This document shows, in pieces, positions 41,582 through 47,233 of a stretch of 47,233 bases of DNA. Under the pieces are notes generated by a model. That model searched no databases and had not been told where the DNA came from. It was given only the letters and a program-made list of their open reading frames with translations. The stretch is from Nanobdellota archaeon (GTDB lineage: Archaea > Nanobdellota > Nanobdellia > Parvarchaeales > Parvarchaeaceae), in contig JAJYRE010000015.1 of assembly GCA_021794235.1 (NCBI GenBank), forward strand, positions 1 through 47,233, written 5' to 3'. Positions within the stretch are counted from its first letter, which is position 1. Every line of letters starts with the position of its first letter. The translations under genes and the position numbers were made by a program.

Positions 41582-41623
41582 ATCTATAGTGATGACAAAT
41601 TTAAAATATAAACTTAAAACCCT

Positions 41624-41785
41624 CTAATACGCTTTTGAAAAGCTGGAAAACAGGGACTTTTGGAAACCCGCAAAGGCGTTAATTATGTCGTTCACTATCG
41701 TTGTGGGTCCAATCAGGAGGATATAGGTTATCACCAGTATGACTCCAAGTACTATCGCTATTATGTAAAACCATATCGCTTCCAT
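41624..41785 (-). CDS. Tiny single-span membrane protein (53 aa)
   Basis: Complete frame with start ATG at 41785. One N-terminal hydrophobic helix (about residues 4-26), then a polar helix NDIINAFAGFQKSLFSSF. Starts 3 nt after the preceding gene's stop. Last of four consecutive tiny membrane genes. No recognised family. Confidence 0.6.
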   Translation of the reverse strand: MEAIWFYIIAIVLGVILVITYILLIGPTTIVNDIINAFAGFQKSLFSSFSKAY

Positions 41786-41788
41786 AAA

Positions 41789-41935
41789 CTATACAGGTAA
41801 AGACGGGAATTGGGGGAGGAGATGCTCCAGAGTAGACGGTGAGTAGAGCGTAAGATAAAATATAAGTACAATTATCAGGATTATCAGAGTTATTATTATC
41901 AGAAGCATGAAGTCCGATACTCCCTGGTTACGCAT
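41789..41935 (-). CDS. Tiny single-span membrane protein (48 aa)
   Basis: Complete frame. RNQGVSDFMLLIIITLIIL resembles a pilin-type leader (basic start, then hydrophobic run ~9-27), followed by a short Pro/Ser/Leu tail. Its start overlaps the end of the preceding gene by 8 nt. No recognised family. Confidence 0.6.
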   Translation of the reverse strand: MRNQGVSDFMLLIIITLIILIIVLIFYLTLYSPSTLEHLLPQFPSLPV

Positions 41936-42101
41936 AGCTGCCTGGGTTCGATCCTATCAGGGATGATATGAATCCCTGAAAGAGCGAGGATATCCTGTAC
42001 GGGGTGAAAAACTCCAGAAATATTATAATCAGGAACACTCCTATGATTATCACTATTATGTAGGCGAAGAACGCGCTTATCACTCCTCTGTTGCCCTTCA
42101 T
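41928..42101 (-). CDS. Tiny single-span membrane protein (57 aa)
   Basis: Start ATG at 42101 chosen because it overlaps the previous stop (ATGA); an in-frame ATG at 42119 would add six residues. KGNRGVISAFFAYIIVIIIGVF is a basic, Gly-containing leader followed by a hydrophobic helix, similar to class III signals but without the Glu. The tail is polar. Confidence 0.6.
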   Translation of the reverse strand: MKGNRGVISAFFAYIIVIIIGVFLIIIFLEFFTPYRISSLFQGFISSLIGSNPGSYA

Positions 42102-42262
42102 ATTCCGCCCGATAGCCACTTGAATGAGAACAGCTGCACGATTGCCGTGCTTATGTTACTGCCGCCGTGGGACAGGTATACCGCTATCGCTATACCGACA
42201 AGAAGCACTATTATCGCCAGTATTATCGCGATTATCTCAGTTATAGGCATCTGTGCTCTCAT
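42098..42262 (-). CDS. Tiny pilin-like membrane protein (54 aa)
   Basis: Complete frame. MRAQMPITEIIAIILAIIV resembles a class III signal (RA before Q, Glu at +6 instead of +5) with a helix to residue ~29 and a short polar tail with an N-x-S sequon. It begins 6 nt after the 583-aa gene stop, so the genes form one operon. Product size after processing would be near 51 aa, like minimal pilins. Confidence 0.62.
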   Translation of the reverse strand: MRAQMPITEIIAIILAIIVLLVGIAIAVYLSHGGSNISTAIVQLFSFKWLSGGI

Positions 42263-42268
42263 AGTAAA

Positions 42269-44020
42269 TCAGTATATCGTGAACTGTGAAAGGTTGTTAA
42301 GGAGTTTCAATCTCCTCTTGAACTCGTTGTACATCCCTTCCGCTTCCGAATTTGCAACGAATAACCCCACTTCTATTCCGTTCTTTATGTTACCCCTGTG
42401 GAGCCTCTTGTTCACAATCATCTCATAGTAGTCCGCGAAGTCTTTCTCTTCCTTCTTTCCACCCCTCTTTATAGGCTCACCGAGCTTTACTATCGATTTG
42501 GAAATTCCGAAGAAATCATCCTTGAACGATCTGTATATCTCGTCAAATGCGAGTGCGCTCTGCGGCTTCTTGGATTTTTCCTTGAGTTTTCCCGCCTCAT
42601 ATTCGTCGGCTTCTTTTATGTAGGCATCAAGGTCCTTCTTTATTACGTCAAGCGAATGGTATATCGCCTGATCGACACCGCTGAATACGGTCTTGTTTGC
42701 ATAGGCGATAAGTGCCTTCTGGTACAGGTACCATTCTTCCGGTGTGAAGCACATGGGAGTCAGGTTTACCCTCAAAGCCCCTTCATACTGCGGCGACGGC
42801 GGCTGCGGCAGCTCAGACAGGAACGCCTGCTTCTCACGGAACGAAAAACTTGCTTCTATCGCCGATACGACAACAGGTCCGTAATTTTTTATACGTTTGT
42901 ATAGGTATGACCTGCCCTGCTCTTTGTATCCCCTGGTTAGGAGTTTGCCTGCTATGCTCTTCAGGGCCACTTTAGAAGGGAGTTCTGGCCCTTTTTCACC
43001 GAAAAGTTTTTTGTATTCTACATCGAATTCTTTAATGTATATTTTTTTGAATCCTGTCAGATTTATTGTGAATACCGATGTTTCAAATATGTCCTGCGAC
43101 GGCGCTTTCAAAAGGTCTTTTCCCTGCATAGGGCCTTTCAGGCCTATTCTCTTAAGTATACTCATGTACTGAGACGTCCATTCGACGTACATGTTGAATG
43201 AGCTCATCTGGCTTTTCAGGTACTGCAGCAGCATCATCTTCCTGTTTTTCAGGTCCTTCCCGTTGATGTCTTTCCATCCCTCATACTCTATGTATCTGTT
43301 CTTCAGTATATTCTTGTACTGTTCGTTTCTCTGGAGGTTTGCTACGTCTTTGAGGCTCTTCACCGTGTAAAAGACGGCCACTATGTCTATGAATCCCGGA
43401 CCACCGCCCTGCGCCTGGCTGGCGGATCTCGACAGAGAAGAAAGGCTTGCCCCTCCTTTTCTTGCGTCTACGTTATCCAGAAATATTCTTTTCAGGGCGA
43501 GTTCTGCCGCCTCTGCTTTTTCCTTTTCCTTCGATTTTGAAAGGTCGTAGAACTGAAGGTTCTTATCCAGTTCCTTGAGCTCGTATGTCAGGGCTATTAT
43601 CGATTTAAGTACGGTGTTTATGCTACCTAACAGCTGCATGGTCCTGTCCTCGAGCGTCTTCTTTTTGTCGAGATATATGTTCATTAGGTTCGAAATGGCT
43701 GAAGGATCTATCGTTTCATTTGTCTTTAAGGAGCTGTAACCCAAAGATCCGAACATCTGGCCGACTGACATATACTCACTCTGGAACTGATGCCTTTTTC
43801 TTATGTCCATATTGACCGTATATCCGCCAGGATTGCCTACAAAACCAGGGTCTGGTATCTCTTCACTGTTTTTATACCTGAAATCGATTTCACCCTTATA
43901 ATGGGTTTCTACGCCGGATGCTATTGCCTTCAGTTCACCTATGTAGGCACTTACATCGGTGTCTTTAGTCTCTTTAGAATTCAGCTTTTCTACTATCTTT
44001 TTCAATTCAGCTACGTTCAT
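42269..44020 (-). CDS. 583-aa protein of unknown family, first gene of tiny-membrane-protein operon
   Basis: Soluble by sequence, mainly helical with Lys/Glu-rich segments (coiled-coil tendency ~1-30, 110-185 and 465-490) and a Gly/Ser-rich stretch (~195-215, SLSSLSRSASQAQGGG). A mixed region with aromatic residues (EALRVNLTPMCFTPEEWYLYQKAL-like, ~420) follows. No catalytic motif or Walker box was seen and no family recognised. Start ATG is followed by a Lys-rich helix. It leads the operon of four single-span proteins, so it is a candidate cytosolic scaffold for a surface structure. Confidence 0.65.
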   Translation of the reverse strand: MNVAELKKIVEKLNSKETKDTDVSAYIGELKAIASGVETHYKGEIDFRYKNSEEIPDPGFVGNPGGYTVNMDIRKRHQFQSEYMSVGQMFGSLGYSSLKTNETIDPSAISNLMNIYLDKKKTLEDRTMQLLGSINTVLKSIIALTYELKELDKNLQFYDLSKSKEKEKAEAAELALKRIFLDNVDARKGGASLSSLSRSASQAQGGGPGFIDIVAVFYTVKSLKDVANLQRNEQYKNILKNRYIEYEGWKDINGKDLKNRKMMLLQYLKSQMSSFNMYVEWTSQYMSILKRIGLKGPMQGKDLLKAPSQDIFETSVFTINLTGFKKIYIKEFDVEYKKLFGEKGPELPSKVALKSIAGKLLTRGYKEQGRSYLYKRIKNYGPVVVSAIEASFSFREKQAFLSELPQPPSPQYEGALRVNLTPMCFTPEEWYLYQKALIAYANKTVFSGVDQAIYHSLDVIKKDLDAYIKEADEYEAGKLKEKSKKPQSALAFDEIYRSFKDDFFGISKSIVKLGEPIKRGGKKEEKDFADYYEMIVNKRLHRGNIKNGIEVGLFVANSEAEGMYNEFKRRLKLLNNLSQFTIY

Positions 44021-44094
44021 AAGATTATTTGAACCTTTTTTATATTTAAGTTATATACACCCAATCGTTATAAATTAGACAGGGGTGTCAGCAT

Positions 44095-44109
44095 AAAAAT
44101 ATTTATTTT
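44095..44109 (+). promoter_or_regulatory. TATA-like box for trxB
   Basis: AAAAATATTTATTTT, centred ~27 nt before the ATG at 44129, supports that ATG over the in-frame TTG at 44108 and a leaderless mRNA. Confidence 0.45.
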
Positions 44110-44128
44110 GGCACATATCATATGCTAT

Positions 44129-45049
44129 ATGGTTGAAAAAGTTATAATTATAGGTTCCGGTCCTGCCGGATACACGGCCGCGATATATGCGGTAAGAGAC
44201 GCACTAGATCCGTTGATGATAAGAGGGTTTGAGTCCGGAGGGCAGTTAATGCTTACGAGTGCCGTTGAAAACTTCCCAGGATTCAAATCAATACTCGGTC
44301 CTAACTTGATGGATTCCATGTACGACCAGGTAAAGTCGCTTGGCTGCCGCATGATAGACGACAATGTTTCAAAGGTGGATCTTAGCAGTTATCCGTACAA
44401 GGTTCACGTCGGTGATAGGGAGTACGAAGCGTATTCTATAATAATAGCAACCGGGGCCTCCGCAAAATGGCTAGGTCTGGAAAACGAGAAGAAGCTGATA
44501 GGCAAGGGAGTCTCAGGATGTGCGGTATGTGACGGACCTTTCTTCAAGAATAAGGATGTAGTGGTTGTAGGAGGGGGCGACAGCGCCATGGAGGATTCTC
44601 TGTATCTTTCCACCCTGGTTAACAGCGTCACTCTAGTGCACAGGAGAAAGGAGTTCAGGGCGAGCAAGATAATGCAGGATAGAGTATTATCCAATAAGAA
44701 GATAAAAATAATATACGACAGCGAGGTAACCGAAGTAATCGGCGACAATCACATAACCGGTGTGCAGATAACAAACAAGGAGACTGGTGAGAAATCCGAA
44801 TTAAAAACCGGCGGCCTTTTCATCGCGATAGGGCACTATCCCAATACAGACCTGTTCAAAGGCCAGCTTGATATAGACGAAAACGGATACATAAAGACCC
44901 ACGACTTCTGCAAGGCCAGCAAAGACGGCGTGTTCGCTGCCGGCGACGTGCAGGACAGAGTGTACAAACAGGCAGTAGTAGCTGCAGGATGGGGTAGCAT
45001 GTCTGCCATAACTGCTAGAAAGTTCTTGGAAGAAAAGGGATTAGCCTGA
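44129..45049 (+). CDS. trxB: Thioredoxin-disulfide reductase
   Basis: 306 aa. FAD-binding GSGPAG (9-14), the redox pair C131-A-V-C134, NAD(P)-binding VVGGGDSAMED and the C-terminal FAAGDVQD FAD motif are all intact, in the standard low-molecular-weight TrxR order and length. It reduces thioredoxin or glutaredoxin-like partners with NAD(P)H. The NADPH-specificity motif reads HRRKEFR (compatible with NADPH). No thioredoxin gene with CxxC is in this window. Confidence 0.93.
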   Translation: MVEKVIIIGSGPAGYTAAIYAVRDALDPLMIRGFESGGQLMLTSAVENFPGFKSILGPNLMDSMYDQVKSLGCRMIDDNVSKVDLSSYPYKVHVGDREYEAYSIIIATGASAKWLGLENEKKLIGKGVSGCAVCDGPFFKNKDVVVVGGGDSAMEDSLYLSTLVNSVTLVHRRKEFRASKIMQDRVLSNKKIKIIYDSEVTEVIGDNHITGVQITNKETGEKSELKTGGLFIAIGHYPNTDLFKGQLDIDENGYIKTHDFCKASKDGVFAAGDVQDRVYKQAVVAAGWGSMSAITARKFLEEKGLA

Positions 45050-46030
45050 TAATTCCACTATATTCTGTTTAAACTCAGCAGCATAGTCCTCCGGCACTAC
45101 TGTGTTTACAAACACATTCTGACCGAGTTCTATGCCCGCGAGCTTAGCAAGTCTGGGATACACTTCCACGTGGAAGTGGAAATCACGCTCGTTTTTTATC
45201 TCGTGGAATACTATGTTGTACGGCTGCTGGCCGAATATCCTCTTGTTTATTATTATGATGCTCTTGAGCGTAGAGGCCAATTCGTACCTCTCCTCATCCG
45301 TCAGATCCAGCATGTAGTTCACGTGTCTTTTCGGCACTATCATGGATTCCCCTGCTATCCTGGACGCGAAAGGCGCAATCGTGACGAAGTTTTTACCCTC
45401 TATCATCGTTCTTGCCTTCTCCTCCTCCACAGCTTTCTCATAAATGCACTTTCCTGTCTCCCTCTTTGACTTATGGATAGTTTCTAGCTCTACTTTCTGT
45501 GTTCCCACAAGTTCCGGCCAGGCTATTATCTGCGTGTGGGAGTGCGCTATACTTGCACCGGCGGCCGCACCGAAGTTCTTAAACACCATAACACCGGCTA
45601 TGTAATTTCTGGAGTATAGGGCTTCCTCTCTCTCTATCAATATATCTATCCATCTTTTGATCCTGTCATCATCAAAATCCTCCAGTTTGACATTGTGCTC
45701 CGGAGTCTCAATCACAACCTCATTGTATCCGTATCCTGAGGTATACGCAAGTATCCCGTCTCTGCTTGAAAGAGGTGTTTCTCCGCTGAGCTCGGGGAAT
45801 TTGTTCCTTATAACCATAATCTCCCAGGGGTTGTCACCGGTGTGCATTATCTCGAGGTTTTTTCTGTCAACCGTGTTGGGTTCGAACGGGCATTTGGAAA
45901 GGTCTGTCGATGCGTCGTCTTCCTCCTCGACTTCTTTTGGCCTGTTCTGCCTTCCAGGTACTATTACGCATTTGCCGCCAGTCCTGTAGTCGGTTCGTAT
46001 TTCGCTTCCATACGGCAGGTTACTCTCCAT
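45041..46030 (-). CDS. galT: Galactose-1-phosphate uridylyltransferase (GalT 2)
   Basis: 329 aa with canonical residues: CPFEPN (N-terminal Cys), AHSHTQ (H163-S-H165-T-Q167; H165 nucleophile position) and FHFHVEVYPR. It shares the EIRTDYRTGGK start with the copy at 6632-7615, showing the two are paralogs, but has H-S-H in place of H-P-H. Convergent with trxB (9-nt overlap). Probably acts in nucleotide-sugar supply; which copy uses galactose cannot be told. Confidence 0.87.
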   Translation of the reverse strand: MESNLPYGSEIRTDYRTGGKCVIVPGRQNRPKEVEEEDDASTDLSKCPFEPNTVDRKNLEIMHTGDNPWEIMVIRNKFPELSGETPLSSRDGILAYTSGYGYNEVVIETPEHNVKLEDFDDDRIKRWIDILIEREEALYSRNYIAGVMVFKNFGAAAGASIAHSHTQIIAWPELVGTQKVELETIHKSKRETGKCIYEKAVEEEKARTMIEGKNFVTIAPFASRIAGESMIVPKRHVNYMLDLTDEERYELASTLKSIIIINKRIFGQQPYNIVFHEIKNERDFHFHVEVYPRLAKLAGIELGQNVFVNTVVPEDYAAEFKQNIVELSG

Positions 46031-46111
46031 AATTTAACTTGCGCTTTAATCTATTAATCCTTATTCGGAAACACCGGTGTAGCAATGCCTATTGTGCAGT
46101 GTGTGAAAACC

Positions 46112-46120
46112 TTTAAATAT
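46112..46120 (+). promoter_or_regulatory. TATA box and BRE of thermosome gene
   Basis: TTTAAATAT preceded by a purine-rich GAAAAC (BRE-like). Predicted transcription start near 46142, giving a ~28-nt leader with GGAGGT at 46157-46162, 7 nt before the ATG. One of the few genes here with both a leader and a strong Shine-Dalgarno motif. Confidence 0.6.
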
Positions 46121-46169
46121 CTCCTTAAGCTTTATTATTCAATATAATTTGTTATTGGAGGTACAGAAT

Positions 46170-47233
46170 ATGGCAGAATCAGTTCAACCGATCTTTATAC
46201 TACCTGAGGGGTACACAAGAACCAGCGGAAAAGATGCTCAGAGAAATAATATAGCGGCCGCAAAAGCGGTAGCAAACACCGTAAAGTCGACTCTCGGACC
46301 GAGAGGTATGGACAAGATGCTTGTTGATAATATAGGAGACATAACGATAACCAACGACGGCGTTACCGTACTGAAGAATATGGAAGTCGAGAATCCTGCC
46401 GCAAAGATGATAGTAGAGGTTGCAAAGACTCAGGAAGAGGAAGTCGGAGACGGTACAACCACCGCAGTAATAATCTCGGGAGAGCTGCTTAAGAATGCAG
46501 AATTGCTTCTGGACCAGAGCATACACCCCACTCTTATAACAAGGGGGTACAGATTGGCCGCAGACAAGGCGCAGGAGGTCTTAGAGAAGATAAAGATGAA
46601 GCTAGACATAAAAGACAAGGAGGAACTCAGCAAGATAGTCAGAACCGCCATAATAGGAAAGAGCACCGGTTCCGACAAGCACATAATCTCTCTTATAGTA
46701 GACGCCATACAGCACGTCAGCGAAGTGTCCGAACACGACAGCACTGTTGAAATAGACAACATAAAGGTTGAAAAGAAAGTCGGAGGTGGACTATCAGATT
46801 CAAGGCTGGTAAGGGGAGTTATAATAGATAAGGAGAAGGTGCACCCCGATATGCCGGATTCCGTCAGCGACGCGAAGATACTGCTTCTAAATCTTGCTCT
46901 AGAGATAGAGAAGACAAACATAGATGCACAGATAAGGATAGAAAAACCTGAACAGCTGCAGGCTTTCCTCGACGAAGAGGAGAGAATGCTAAAGGATATG
47001 GTCGATAAGATAATAGCATCCGGTGCGAACGTAGTCATAGTGCAGAAGGGCATAGACGATGCCGCACAGCACTTCTTGGCGAAGGGCGGAGTACTCGCTT
47101 TCAGAAGAGTCTCCGAGAACGATATGAAGAAGATAGGAAAGGCGACAGGCGCAAAGATAGCCGCATCCCTTGAGGATCTCAGCGGTGAAAACTTAGGTTA
47201 TGCCGGAAAAGTTCACATAGAGAAGCTGGCAGG
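46170..47233 (+). CDS. thsA: Thermosome subunit (group II chaperonin), 5' part
   Basis: Open from the ATG at 46170 through the window end (354 codons; a full subunit is ~540). [24 protein letters not shown] and [17 protein letters not shown] (the ATP-binding GDGTT with catalytic Asp) are characteristic of the equatorial domain. The apical region follows ([21 protein letters not shown], family signature). It folds cytosolic proteins in a double ring. Start supported by GGAGGT 7 nt upstream. Confidence 0.97.
   Translation, partial: MAESVQPIFILPEGYTRTSGKDAQRNNIAAAKAVANTVKSTLGPRGMDKMLVDNIGDITITNDGVTVLKNMEVENPAAKMIVEVAKTQEEEVGDGTTTAVIISGELLKNAELLLDQSIHPTLITRGYRLAADKAQEVLEKIKMKLDIKDKEELSKIVRTAIIGKSTGSDKHIISLIVDAIQHVSEVSEHDSTVEIDNIKVEKKVGGGLSDSRLVRGVIIDKEKVHPDMPDSVSDAKILLLNLALEIEKTNIDAQIRIEKPEQLQAFLDEEERMLKDMVDKIIASGANVVIVQKGIDDAAQHFLAKGGVLAFRRVSENDMKKIGKATGAKIAASLEDLSGENLGYAGKVHIEKLA

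Noticed and set aside
41589-41595. GTGATGA resembling a C box of a C/D guide RNA
   Set aside because: No matching D box or C'/D' pair was found at suitable distance, and the site lies in the GINS promoter region.
42398-42904. 168-aa plus-strand frame opposite the 583-aa gene
   Set aside because: Antisense frame without start context; the minus-strand frame is longer and starts an operon with overlapping genes.
45878-45893. GGGTTCGAACGGG-like T-arm sequence
   Set aside because: It encodes the conserved CPFEPN segment of GalT on the minus strand and no tRNA fold surrounds it.

Overview
The window looks like a piece of a small archaeal genome, most likely a DPANN lineage of the Micrarchaeota type. 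The archaeal assignment rests on TFB, aIF5B, eL33 and eL15, Trm1, a GINS subunit, a Hef-type helicase, a thermosome, SecF/SecD in archaeal order and many class III signal peptide (pilin-type) proteins. The narrower placement is inferred from gene style: compact overlapping genes, pilins with an AQSALEY..TYGWAIL N-terminus, and minimal or degenerate versions of several families. Most first genes of transcription units have a TATA-like box about 27 nt before the ATG, implying leaderless mRNAs. Shine-Dalgarno motifs are prominent mainly before aIF5B, the integrase and the thermosome.

Layout. 1-8.0 kb: the N-terminal part of a glycogen debranching enzyme, a metallophosphoesterase, a stomatin-like protein, tRNA-Thr(UGU), a possible zincin-like protein, TatD nuclease, RNase Z, an EF-1A/SelB-like GTPase and a GalT-like protein. 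8.1-16.1 kb: informational genes (NDK, aIF5B, TyrRS, TFB, Trm1, eL33) with a glycosyltransferase and a class III signal protein. 16.1-20.2 kb: a nucleotidyltransferase-domain protein, a eukaryote-type (GT3) glycogen synthase and a GH57 glycosidase whose gene ends overlap. With the debranching enzyme these suggest storage-glycan synthesis and breakdown.

20.4-24.45 kb: a 4.06-kb AT-rich integrated element bounded by a 14-bp direct repeat of the tRNA-Glu 3' end. It carries a tyrosine recombinase broken by a 1-nt frameshift, a fragment of a Holliday-junction-resolvase-like protein, several tiny membrane proteins, a winged-helix protein in a three-gene operon and a second apparently frameshifted membrane gene.

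24.5-35.9 kb: a hydrolase, paired small membrane proteins, two pilin-like proteins and a secF-secD operon. The operon continues into a degenerate GalT paralog, two secreted proteins (one thioredoxin-like) and a winged-helix protein. Then follow a shortened TtuA/Ncs6-like protein, a MinD-like ATPase, a zinc-ribbon miniprotein, tRNA-Thr(CGU), another pilin-like protein and a C-terminally short eL15.

35.9-44.0 kb: the most unusual region. Five plus-strand genes encode membrane-anchored, partly Cys-rich surface or pilin-like proteins. They face a minus-strand operon of a 583-aa protein of unknown family followed by four tiny single-span membrane proteins, then GINS and a Hef-like helicase. No pilus ATPase or platform protein is in the window, so this is a candidate undescribed surface system. 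44.1-47.2 kb: thioredoxin reductase, a second canonical GalT and the start of a thermosome subunit gene. No CRISPR array was seen. No stretch longer than about 300 bases lacks a candidate gene.
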